Positions 23,877-33,983 of a stretch of DNA of 64,000 nucleotides are shown here, in pieces. Both the position numbers and the translations under genes were made by a program. Position 1 is the first letter of the stretch; each line of letters starts with the position of its first letter. Source of the stretch: Triatoma infestans (lineage: Eukaryota > Arthropoda > Insecta > Hemiptera > Reduviidae); assembly GCA_011037195.1 (NCBI GenBank), contig JAAEAF010014702.1, positions 93,055-157,054 of the forward strand. The letters run 5' to 3'. Below the pieces are notes generated by a model. That model had not been told where the DNA came from. It saw nothing but the letters and a program-made list of their open reading frames with translations, and made no database searches.

Positions 23877-24458
23877 ATTTCTTCATTTTTTTTTGTTTGC
23901 TTTATTTTTCAACGATGGAATGAAAATTCTATTTTTTCTTTCACATTATACGAAACAGTAAATATTATGTTAGAAATAACTTGATATTTTGCATGTTTTA
24001 TAAAAAAAATTTATTGCACAATTTGATAATTTATAAAATACCTACGAAGGAAAAATTAGTCAAAATTTTCTAAACTAGCTTTTTCATAGAAATAATTAGC
24101 CAATCACAGTGCAGAAGTAAAGTTGCGAAAAGTGGGTGTAAGTTAGGCCAATCAGATATTTAGAATTACCATATTGACCACACCCATATTTGATACCTTC
24201 ACACCTACACTATCATTGGCTAATTGTTTATAGTCAATTATTTCAACGAAAAATCAGTTAAGAATTTTGTTAATTTTCCCTACGTAAGGTATTTTATAAA
24301 TTATCAAATTGTGCAATAAAATTTTTTTATTAAACATGCAAAATATCAAGTTATTTCTAATATATTAATTACAGTTGTATATAATTCGAGCTATCAAAAA
24401 AAATTCAAAATTTTTATTCCATTGTTGAAGAAGAAGGCAAAAGAGATAATGAAGAAAT
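23877..24458. mobile_element. Foldback element / long-TIR MITE, about 580 bp
   Basis: Left and right halves are inverted copies over almost their full length. TAGAAATAACTTGATATTTT with GCATGTTT (near 23970) matches the reverse complement of sequence ending near 24360. TTTATTGCACAATTTGATAA and TTTATAAAATACCT are shared, as are AATAATTAGCCAAT and CATTTCTTCATT at the outer ends. The axis is near 24167, with arms of roughly 275 bp. There is no coding capacity. The target duplication is not clear, so the transposase superfamily is unassigned. Confidence 0.88.
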
Positions 24459-25689
24459 AGCCTTTTGAAAAAGTGAAAATGAGCAGATTTTATACCATCT
24501 GTATAGGTATAAACCCAGATTCTAATACCATAGTAAGGGTGCTCATTTTAATAACATAATATTAAGTAAATTCTGCTATCCAAAGATCTTCCTGCAGATA
24601 TCTAAGACAGTACTTGTAGCAGAAGTAGCTTTTGATTCCGCGAATTTACAGCTTTATAGTGATCGTCGGAATTAGAAAAAGGAAGCTTAAACAATTCTAC
24701 GCCAAAGTAACTTCATCGCCCCAGTAATAAAATTTTCTAAATTTTCTCGGTGTTCGGTCGCGTCACCTTTGAGGCTTAACTTTTCATTATGCTTTTTATA
24801 TTGCTATTTTATAACTCTGTTTACCGAGTTTGTATTCCAAAATATTATTTCCTTTTAACATCGCCCGTATGGTTCCCACGCTCCCCCGCACTTTCCCACT
24901 CTTTCTCTTTTGGTGGTGGGATTGTCGCCGCCTTTATATCGCAAGATTTGCTCCTTTCCTATTTTCCCACACCCTTCAGATATCCTCTATCTCTTTATAA
25001 AATTATTTCTCTTGCTAACTAAATTCTGACCAGAGAACTCTTCCAAGTATAGTTGCCGCGCCACTCCAATGTATAAGGTTTTCTCGTCAGTGCTCACCGG
25101 TAAAGTGTTTATTACTACTTGTACTCTTCACACATTAACTTTCCGCTCAGAACGTTAAGTGATAGAAAGTGATCAGCTTCACCCAAACCATTATTAGTTT
25201 CTTTTCATTCAGCTCCTCATATGCTTCTCACTCCTTATCACACATCTTTCCTGACATCCACATAAACACACGCCACATAGCCATACCTCCATGTATCTTT
25301 CGCTACTTTTATACATTTCTTTTCCTTTCCCATTATCTCTCCTTCTCAACATTCTCGCTCCTCTTCCCTCTCTCTCTTCAAGTGGAAACATTACCAGCGT
25401 CCACCGAGGTCACCATCACGCTCGCTCGCTGCAGGGTTTCTTCACCGCCAATGCTTACTTTCATTGCAACTCTAATTCTGCCACATAAACGTCGTATCCC
25501 GTCGAGTGTTGAATCCGCGTCTATTTCACATAGAGTCTGGTTTACGCCCAGACACTCGGTTTACGCCCAAAATTTGTTAACTAAACCGTGTTATTGGAGT
25601 AAGAAAATGTATTTCACACCATTTTTTAATTTCTCATATTTTTTTATTTATGTTACCGCAACAAAAATTACGAAAGTCTTATCATGTTA
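24459..25689. other. No gene supported; pyrimidine-rich open frame
   Basis: The 173-codon open frame at 25169-25690 is Ser/Phe/Leu-rich because the DNA is a pyrimidine-rich tract (TTTCCTTTCCCATTATCTCT and similar). It shows no domain, and I do not accept it as a gene. Confidence 0.5.
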
Positions 25690-26050
25690 AAAGTGTTCAA
25701 TGGGAAATTGAACAAATAATAAAACTTACTATTGGTTAACCGGAAGGGCTAAGCATAGGATTTTGAGTTTTTTGTAAAACTTTCTCGAAAACGACTACAA
25801 CGACTTCCTTTAAATTTGGAATACTAATTGCAAAGATATATGAACCAATCACTTTTATTTCTAATATTTATCTAAAAAAATTGTTTTTAGAATGTAAATC
25901 TCTACAATGTAATCATTTTTTACCTGCCTCTGTTGGAAGGTTGGCACCACTGTGTATATTTATGTTTGGATATGAGAGTAAAATTTGTCATTTTATATAT
26001 AACTGTGTTAAAATGAGTAACAGAAAGTCGTGTGAGTGTTTCACACCAGA
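25690..26050 (-). repeat. Dispersed family, copy with good end A
   Basis: From a TATTGGTTAACCGGAAGGGC module through CTCGAAAACGACTACAACGA to GAGTAACAGAAAGTCGTGTG and AGTGTTTCACACCAGATTTT. One interior module only. Confidence 0.88.
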
Positions 26051-26551
26051 TTTTTTCCATCAATTAGAGTTCTAATAATTGCAGTAAGAAAAGATTCCGG
26101 ATTCTTCCCCCCGGAATTACTGAAATTAATTGAATCTTATTGTAGTAAAACTGCCTTACAATTGGCACTGAAAGAAATGAATTAAAGTGAAGAAAAAGAA
26201 AACAGGAAGAATTGCAGGAGTAATTATGTGAAGCTTAAAAGAAAAGCGTTCAAACTGTAAATAAGAAATTCCTATCTGTTCTATAGTACTTTAGTGCGAG
26301 GCAGGGTATAGTATGCTACATTATGTAGCAGTATTCTCCGGGCAAAGAGTCTCTTCAAGCCGCTGATTGGATTTTATAGTGGATAAAGTGGTAGAGCATA
26401 GCCGGCAAGGGACTGAGAACCAGGCTGGCAGACTTGCAGCAATAACTGAAAACCAGAGTTATACAGAACAGAATAGTTACCAACGGAGGGATATTTGAAT
26501 GAACTGTATTGAATTGTAATAGAATAGTAGCAATGTAATTCTGTGTGTGTG

Positions 26552-26594
<43 letters not shown>

Positions 26595-26833
26595 AAGTTT
26601 CTAAAGTCATTCAATATAGAAGGCATTTGTATATAAAGGGGGTGTTCTGATGACGTTCGTTGTTCTGGGTGGATGTATAGTTCTTTTATTAACACTTCTA
26701 TTTGTTGTTGTTACTCTTTCTTACAAAAGAATTCCTGCAAAGAATACTATAGCGGGGCAAGAAGTGCAATAGCCATTTTTCCGAGAATCTTGGCGTCCTG
26801 ACAGGTCTCCGACTTAGTAGCACAAGAAAAAAT
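26051..26833. other. Unassigned, contains a GT microsatellite
   Basis: A TG/GT run at about 26557-26586 continues into TATATATATA. No gene recognised. Confidence 0.5.
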
Positions 26834-27770
26834 ATCTGGCGTGAAACCGATTTTCTCTTCTACTGATATACGGGGGGGGGGGGGGTATAAACGCCATAGA
26901 GGTTAGTCCCAAGCCTTAGGCCCCGTTTTTTCAATAATAATAATAATACAATAATATATATGAAAATTTCTTTAAAATTGTTATGTTTACAAACCTTAAA
27001 AATATTTACCATAATAATGCTGATAGCATTTATCATGTAAGGCTGACTATAACCAGTACGGGAGCAACCTCTGTTGCAACTAAAACTTGTAGAGGTAGTT
27101 TAAATTTAAACGTAACTGAGGACCGTGTAAAATCAATTTTTTGGAAAACTCTCAAAACAATATCGTCACAGAAAAACTCAAAAACCTATTCTGTAAAATC
27201 GTACTTCCGGTTAATCGATTTCGTCAATTTTGGAATTCGGTCAATAATAAATCTAATATAAATTAATACTATATAGGTGGAAAACCATTTATTATACTGA
27301 AATGATGGTACTTTAGAGAAAAGCTTCTGAATACTGTTACCCTAGAGCCCACAAACAATAAATTTTCCCGGGCAAATGTTTGAAATAAAGTGATAATTAT
27401 TTATTTGTACAGATCGCATAAGAAGCCTAAAGGAAATCGTTAGAATCTTTTCGAGGAAATCAGTAAACACCAACATTCAATAAAGTTCCGCCACCGGTTG
27501 ATTGATTTTGCCCGAAATCTTCCTGTCTGATGCGTTGGTAGTAACTAAACGGAATACCAAATTTGAACATGATGCGCACTTTTCTTATTTGATATATTTC
27601 GTTCACAAAGCATTCAGTCAAACACATACACACACACACTCACACACATACAGACCATTCGCCAAATACATTTTTCGTACCTCAAAAATGTATTCCTGGT
27701 GAAAACTCAGGTTCGATAACTTGACAGGATCGCAATACTTCCTGTTTTTACTAACAGTATGGAGAAAGTA
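26834..27770 (+). repeat. Dispersed family copy with CA tract; interrupted near its start
   Basis: Left end ATCTGGCGTGAAACCGATTT; right end ACAGGATCGCAATACTTCCT then CAGTATGGAGAAAGTAAAA. A 14-base G-run at 26872-26885 is followed by a CAATAATAATAATAATACAA tract at about 26929. This may be a short LINE tail inserted in the copy. The CA-rich segment before end B is at about 27622-27650. Confidence 0.82.
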
Positions 27771-27916
27771 AAAAAATCGAAGAACTGAAAAACTGTTTCA
27801 AATGTCGCACTTCCTGTCAACCTTTTTTTTTCAAAATTGCAATTTTGATCAGATATTTATTCCTAATAGGTATTGTAGAAATTGCAGAATCGTAATAAAT
27901 TAAAAGCACTTTAGAG
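27771..27916 (+). repeat. Dispersed family module, left part, split by a hAT-like insertion
   Basis: GTCGCACTTCCTGTCAACC ... AGCACTTTAGAG is the family interior. It stops at 27916 and resumes at 30352-30440 (GATAGCCCCCCATGTGTATC, CCGGAATTTTTCC), in the order seen in uninterrupted copies such as 45745-45800. Confidence 0.85.
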
Positions 27917-28147
27917 CAGAGCAGGAGTGTCTAACCTTTTGGGTTATCTGGGCCTCATTAAGAAGAGCTGTCTCGGGCGACACTTAAATAAAAACATTAA
28001 CGATAGCTGATGAGCAAAAATATACTTTTCTAGATATCTGGTAATGTAGTAAGTATTATAAGCATCAATTCCAGAGACGGTACAAAAGCCGATAAAGATA
28101 GAGATTGTATTAGATCAAAATATCCATTTGCGATTACTGCTATAAAA

Positions 28148-28980
28148 ATCTGGTGTGAAACACTCACACAACTTTCTCTTACTCCAGTTCTCAAAATTAT
28201 AATTGACAAATTTTATAGTTTGTCTACCAAATTTAATGAAATTCGTCGAAAACTGAAAAAACTGTTGACTAAAAGCACACTTCCAGTTTACTAATTTTCT
28301 TGAAATTCGGAATTTTGGCCACCTATTTATTTCTAATTAATTTTGTTTGGGTTTTAGAATTGTATAATCAACTATGATAGCACTAGAGAAAAACATAACC
28401 TCACCCCTCCCCTAAAAGTGCCCTTAAATGAATTTTCCCAGAGAAATGTTACAAATAAAAGTTGTAGATCTTTGTATGTGTAGTTTATATATAATGTTTC
28501 AAGAAAATCGTCGGAGCCATTTTTGAGAAAATCGCAAAAAACAAAAAATTATTTAGTAAAGTGGTAAAGTAAACGCACTTCCGGTCATCCGATTTTTTCA
28601 AACTCGGAATTTCAACAACATATTTAATTCTAATTAACATTATTTAGATGACAGAATTGTCTAATAAACTGAAATAGCAGTTTAGATAAAAACCTATCCC
28701 CATCCCTCCCTCATAAGTCCTCTTAAAAGAACTTTTCCGGAGAAAAGTTGTAGCTCTTTGTATGTGTAGTTGATATTCCAAGTTTAAAGAAAATCATCGG
28801 AGCCATTTTTGAGAAAATCACAAAAAAGTAAAAAAAAAACTAGTAAAGTGGTACTTCCGGTTCAGGAATTTTGACAGATAACGTACTATCAGATCCCATG
28901 GTGATATCTAAGCGAAATATCAAGTTTCAGCTTTCTACGGTTTTTCGTTTTTGAGCTATGCAGTTCACTCACGTACATAA

Positions 28981-29021
<41 letters not shown>

Positions 29022-29148
29022 GACCACTTGCTAAAAACCACTTTTTTGGATTCAGGAGATCTCAAAACGGATATTTCTGGTGAAAACTCGATATCGAAAA
29101 TTTGACACGATTACAATACTTCCTCTTACTAGGAGCAAGAAAAAGTAA
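28148..29148 (+). repeat. Best full-length copy of the dispersed hairpin-ended family (about 1.0 kb)
   Basis: End A: ATCTGGTGTGAAACACTCAC, then ACAACTTTCTCTTACTCC. End B: ACACGATTACAATACTTCCT, then CTTACTAGGAGCAAGAAAAA. Two similar interior modules occur in tandem (about 28265-28570 and 28570-28850). Each has CACTTCCGG/CAG, a TTTAGA(T/G)(A/G)AAAA block, CCCTCCC, and the TTTTCC(C/G)(A/G)GAGAAA block. Each ends with the AAAATC(G/A)TCGGAGCCATTTT block. The terminal module has GAATTTTGACAGATAACG, and the CA microsatellite is at 28983-29018. No open frame of note, so it is non-autonomous. It lies wholly inside the hAT-like insertion. Confidence 0.9.
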
Positions 29149-29156
29149 CTACTTCG

Positions 29157-29950
29157 ATGAAAGCAGATACCAATCTTAGTGAGTTCTCAAGGTGCTCTAA
29201 TTTGGTTCTAATTTTATTCGTAGTTTCCAGATTGGTGTTGGAATGTTCTAGAAGACTGGAAGATCTTTCTTTATTAAAGGATGTGCTTCTGGTCTGGGTT
29301 CCAGGTCATATGGGAATTTTTGGGAATGAGGAGGTGGATAGGTTTGCCAAATTAGGTGCCTCTCTCCCTTTCATTGGTCCAGAGCCTGCTGTTGGTGTGT
29401 CTTCTGACACATGTTTGTCGGGCTTTCAGACGTGGATGACCTCACAGCACTCATTCTTATGGATGAGTGCAGTGGGTTGTCGGCAGTCTAAAATGCTCAT
29501 TGGGGGCCCGGGCGGAGCTTTGAGCAGTGGGGTCCGATGTCTTTCACGGACCTCCCTCAGGTATCTGGTTGGATTCCTCACTGGGCATTGTGGTTTAAGG
29601 AGGCATCTCTATATAATGGGACTTGTGCCTGACCCCTTTTGTAGAGTTTGTGAAACTGAGAAAGAAACACCCATGCATCTGATGACGAATTGTTTGGGTT
29701 GTTAGGAGATTAGGTTTAGGAACTTCGGCCGGAATAGGATGTCGTTAGAGGATCTTAAGCTGTGTCCTTTTAAGGTTTTGGTCCGATTTGTTCGGTCTGT
29801 TGTGAAACTTAGATGGTTGAATCCTGGGCCTGGATTTGTATTCTAGTCCCAGTGGTTGTTATTCTTTAGGGGTAGCTATATGGGTCCTGGGGGGCTTTGG
29901 ATAGCGTAGGGTTTTGCCCTCCCCTTTCGCGAATAATAATAATAATTCGT
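29157..29950 (+). pseudogene. LINE with TAA tail, RNase H C-terminal part to 3' end
   Basis: The open frame 29157-29705 carries LVWVPGHMGIFGNEEVDRFA, the His- and Asp-containing last part of RNase H (family members usually have GNExAD; here V replaces A). The Cys/His C-terminal region HCGLRRHLYIMGLVPDPFCR VCETEKETPMHLMTNC follows. A TAG at 29703-29705 interrupts a frame that otherwise runs to about 29846 (ending LRWLNPGPGFVF). The terminal block TAGCTATATGGG...GGGCTTTGGATAGCG and CGAATAATAATAATAATTC close the element. The first ATG is not a real start, since this is a 5'-truncated copy. Same family as 12592-13980 and 20370-20737. Confidence 0.9.
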
Positions 29951-30351
29951 AGTTTAGTTCCTCCTTTGAAATAGTTGCTCACAAATGTTGATGCAGCTAA
30001 AAAACGAAAACATGGATAAGGCAGGATTGTGAGGCGAGGGATATTAATCTCCGAGATAAGATATAGAAAGTTCTGTGTTCTAATTGAATGTCAGATTGCA
30101 GCTCTACATGTTCTATTTGAAAACTGGCAGGTAACATCTAGACAACTTTAATCTGAAGAGCGTGTTTCCGATCGTAAATAAAATCAACCTGCGGGTCGAG
30201 ATATTCCCCTCTCTCCTTTGGAGACAAAAGACACTTCAAACATATCTCAATAGTGTTATAAAGTATTAATAAATTATTTATTTAAATTAGTTTAAAATTG
30301 TTTGTTGGGATGCAGTCTAAGTCGTCCTGGGCCGCGGGTTTGACAACTCTG

Positions 30352-30440
30352 CTCTAGAGGATAGCCCCCCATGTGTATCCGGAATTTTTCCAAAAATATT
30401 TTTCTGAAACTGCGAAATTTGAAATGCACTACATTCTCTC
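30352..30440 (+). repeat. Dispersed family module, right part after the hAT-like insertion
   Basis: Begins with the duplicated octamer CTCTAGAG and continues GATAGCCCCCCATGTGTATC and the GGAATTTTTCC/AAA block. Confidence 0.75.
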
Positions 30441-31129
30441 TTATATCAATAAAATAAAGCAAAAAAACATTTTCGAAATCCAGATAGTATTGGTATGTTC
30501 CGTTATAAAGTCAATTTACTGTCTTTCTGGTGATGGTTTGATTTGTATTTTTATCGATACAAAAATAATAAAAACCGGAAATGAAATGTGATTGGCCGAG
30601 CTGTTACATATATTTATGAGTTATATAACATAGGAATGTAATCATCTGGTGTATGTATGTTGGTAGTAATGTAGCGTCTGGGTGTAATCATCATAATTCA
30701 GTTCAGGTGATCAGCTCAGCACTGCTTTCTACGAATAGTTTCCTCATCTATATGCATTGTATATAGATGGCCGTGCATTATCAAACGCTTGTATGATTTA
30801 ATGTGTCACCGTGGTGGTCATATCATGTCCTTTCGCTGCCATCTCTATATATCGTATGCACATTGCCAACTATACCGACATTGCACCACTGCTACCGTTC
30901 TGAGTGTTTTGATTTCCTGCCATGTATATATTTTACCCAGAGTGGTGCACTCACTATAGAATGCGGTACATAACGTGTACGTAAATTTAATATTTTGACA
31001 ATTTTTTCGATTTTTAGTTAAGAAACGCAATTTGTATGCATTAAATGTTGGTGTATTAATGTATATGGAAACTAATGTTAAGGTAGCAGTGTTTGAAGGT
31101 GAAATGAGTGCACACGATCGTGCATGAAA
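30441..31129. other. No gene recognised
   Basis: AT-rich sequence. I see no domain in the small open frames. Confidence 0.4.
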
Positions 31130-31440
31130 CTCACAATTGCCACAACAACTTCAACCTTGAAAGGTTCACCAAGTAGCTACTAGCTACATTAGCCTCCCCA
31201 CTGTTAGAACAAGCAAGAGTTCTAACTAGCCATATCAACCTTCAAGCGACCGCCAATAGCCAACGTTAAATCACATTCTACATCCACTACAACCACGCTA
31301 CAAACCAGGCATCATAACTTCAGTCCGGCTGCTCTACCTTCATACCACTCTTCTCTTCTTTCTCAGTAAAGTAAGCTAACATAAACTGTGAGTTTAGTGC
31401 CGGTTCTTGAGTTCTCATTTATGCCACTTCAACATTCACC
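31130..31440 (+). repeat. LTR-like dispersed repeat, copy 2
   Basis: CTAGCCATATCAACCTTCAA, GCCAACGTTAAATCACATTC, CGCTACAAACCAGGCATCAT and AACTGTGAGTTTAGTGCCGG correspond in order to copies at 1075-1490 and 58480-59290. Confidence 0.55.
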
Positions 31441-31849
31441 ATCAATTCCTGCTATCATTTAGGACACTAGCAACAATTAGGTCAGATTTATATGATTATA
31501 TTAAGCACGAAAATGAGGCAATAACCTGAAGGCATCCAGTTTCCCAACAACCAGTTTCTCCGTTAACATTCCCCATCCCAGACCTACCCAACTAGCCGTC
31601 AGAACCGCGCCGTTTTCATTGTTTCACATTAAGAACTTGTTAAACTATTTCCACAGTTTGATAGCTCACTTTCCATTGTAGAAGTGGTGGGTATTACAGG
31701 ACCTAGCAATTCAATGTTAGAATTACAACCTGGAGAAATTCCTGGAGGCTTGGGACTGTTTATTGTTGTTTGGCTAACTTAGATTGCTGTTCATTTTGTA
31801 ATTTATTGTTTTGAATTAACTTGTCCAGGAAAGTGGAATGCCATTAAGT

Positions 31850-32395
31850 TTCACTAATTATTTGTACAATTTCCAATGAGCACTTTTTCATGATAAAACT
31901 TTCGTAATTTTTAGTGCAGGAGAGGAAGAATAACAATCGTAATATATTTCCGGAAATGATAATTAACGGGAAATAATGTTTTGAGATTCCAGTTTGTGTG
32001 TGTAGATAAATGCGAACTTTAGAGAAAATCATTGGAGTCATTTTAGAGAAAATTGCAAAAATGGAGGAAAAGAACATCCATTCCGTCTGATGAATTTGAA
32101 CCGAAACCTTCATGTTAGATGGGGAGGTAACACGCACCTAAACGGAATATCAAATTTGAGCTTGCTGCGATTTTTTATTTTTGAAATATTGTCTTCACAC
32201 ACTGAGACCTTTCGCTAAAAAGGTCCAAGGAACCTCAAAACCGACTAATTGATTTTTGGCGAATGGCACATTTTATGTTAGTGCTTGATTTTGTGTGTGT
32301 GAGTGTGAAAACAAATTATCTCCAAAAACAAAGGAAGCAAAAAGTTCAAACTTCAATAATTCTTCCTTTTACTACGGTTAAGATGAAGTAAAAAT
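31850..32395 (+). repeat. Dispersed family, 3' part
   Basis: GAGAAAATCATTGGAGTCAT, CCGAAACCTTCATGTTAGAT, ACACACTGAGACCTTTCGCT, and a degraded end B (TTCTTCCTTTTACTACGG, AAGATGAAGTAAAA). Confidence 0.75.
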
Positions 32396-33027
32396 TATTG
32401 ATATCAGGATGGTTGCATGTTGCATTTGCATTAAAGCTATTTAATAAATACATAGATAACCACCAATATTCTCCTAGGCAATCTGATCCTGACAATATGA
32501 AATTGAATTTATGGACTTTTTTTTATTCGATGGTGAAAGCATGTGTACTTATATCTAAATGATAACATTATCTAAAATATCTTAGAGAGATCTTAAAGTT
32601 TTGTCAAACATTGTATCTTAAGTATGTGGAATGTCAGTAGTGTTTAACTGAACGTGTCTAAATAAGCTCGACTTTGTTGCTAGGTAGATATCTCCTAGTC
32701 ATTCTCAACCTTAATGGAGAAAGTCTTAATTTTCTTTATTAAAACTTTTTCTAAATATGGCCAAGATGCTTTATAAGGATGGAAAATGTGAAAATTTTAG
32801 TACCAGTAATTTTTTACCAGTAAAACGTGAAACAGAGATGAGAATTGGAAGTCTGAGATTGAAGTAACGGCATTGATTGTTATTTTGAGTTTAGTCTAAT
32901 ATATTTGTGTAAATACCGATTTAAATAATTGAAACATAACTTTATTGAGCTGTTTGAGATGAATTTGGCGGTATCAATACATCATCAAGAAAGCCTTACA
33001 AGCGACATTAATTGGCTGTTTTTATCA
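32396..33027. other. No gene recognised
   Basis: AT-rich sequence without coding or RNA signals. Confidence 0.4.
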
Positions 33028-33983
33028 AGAAAAAAATCTGGTGTGAAATACCCACACCACATTCTCTTACTCCAATGAATACAATTTAAATAACATATTT
33101 TCCTTAAAATTCCAACAGTTACAATGTATACTTGGGCTGGCCATGACAATAACGTGCTATCAGTTATACTTGGGCTGGCCATGACAATAACGTGCTATCA
33201 GTTATACTTGGGCTGGCCATGACAATAACGTGCTATCAGTTATACTTGGGCTGGCCATGACAATAACGTGCTATCAGTTTTAGTACTTGGGCTGGCCATG
33301 CAATAACGTGCTATCATATTCTTGGGCTGGCCAGACAATAACGTGCTATCAGTTATACTTGGGCTGGCATGACAATAACGTCTATCAGTTATACTTGGGC
33401 TGGCCATGACAATAACGTGCTATCAGTTATACTTGGGCTGGCCATGACAATAACGTGCTATCAGTTATACTTAGGCTGGCCATGACAATAATGTGCTATC
33501 AGTTATACTTGCATACCTGAACGGTCTTGTGTGGATACAAAGCTTGTGTAGTTTAAATTTAAACGTGAGTGACAGACTCCCCATTACCCCCAAAATAAAT
33601 TTTGTTTGAAAAAATGTTTTTAATAAAAGTAAACGTTTTAATCTGTACCGTAAGCTAGTGCAGGTTTAAAGAAATCATTATAGCCATTTTCGAGAAAGTT
33701 CCAAAAAAAGTCGAAAACTGTAAAGTCGCACTTTCGTTTAATCGATTTTCTTCAAATTTGGATTTCAATAAAAGGTTCCAATGTATATTATGTATGAATA
33801 TTAGCAGATGATATAACCATACATTGGATTGAAGTAGCATTTTAGAGGAAAGCATAACTGAAAGCAGCTACTGTTCTCTCAAAACCTCTCCAAAAATCCG
33901 GGAAAATTTATAGATATTTAGGTATGCAGATAGTATACGAGGTTTAAAAAAATCGCAAAAAAACTAAACAAAAAAGTTCGGTA
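33028..33983 (+). repeat. Dispersed family copy carrying a minisatellite
   Basis: End A AAATCTGGTGTGAAATACCC with ATTCTCTTACTCC is at the left. After the minisatellite the family resumes (TTTGAAAAAATGTTTTTAAT, TCATTATAGCCATTTTCGAG, CACTTTCGTTTAATCGATTT). The right side is cut where the gypsy sequence begins. Confidence 0.8.
33130..33512 (+). repeat. 38-bp minisatellite, about 10 units
   Basis: The unit contains ACTTGGGCTGGCCATGACAA and TAACGTGCTATCAGTTAT. Units begin at 33130, 33168, 33206 and 33244, then three slightly altered units (short deletions, one insertion) around 33284-33392, then three regular ones. The last carries TAGG for TGGG and ATGTGC for ACGTGC. Confidence 0.97.

Larger units (their letters stand above)
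27917..30351. mobile_element. hAT-like insertion with 8-bp target duplication (holds nested elements)
   Basis: The left end CAGAG...GTGTCTAACC and the reverse complement of the right end (CAGAGTTGTCAAACCCGCGG) are similar terminal inverted repeats. The inner GGGTTATCTGGGCCTCATTA and CCTGGGCCGCGGGTTTGACA are typical of hAT-type non-autonomous elements. The 8-bp flanks are CTTTAGAG (27909-27916) and CTCTAGAG (30352-30359), one mismatch apart. The family sequence 27771-27916 resumes after it. Inside lie a complete dispersed-family copy (28148-29148) and a LINE (29157-29950). The element's own DNA is therefore only about 27917-28147 plus 29951-30351. No transposase was seen. Confidence 0.8.

Noticed and set aside
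25169..25690. 173-codon open frame
   Set aside because: Ser/Phe/Leu-rich product of a pyrimidine-rich tract, no domain, no splice or family evidence.
26872..26885. 14-base G-run as a possible quadruplex regulatory site
   Set aside because: Homopolymers recur in the dispersed family and vary in length; nothing nearby would be regulated.
33130..33512. Regular 38-bp array resembling a CRISPR layout
   Set aside because: Units are directly abutting near-identical copies with no unique spacers, and the context is an animal-type genome.
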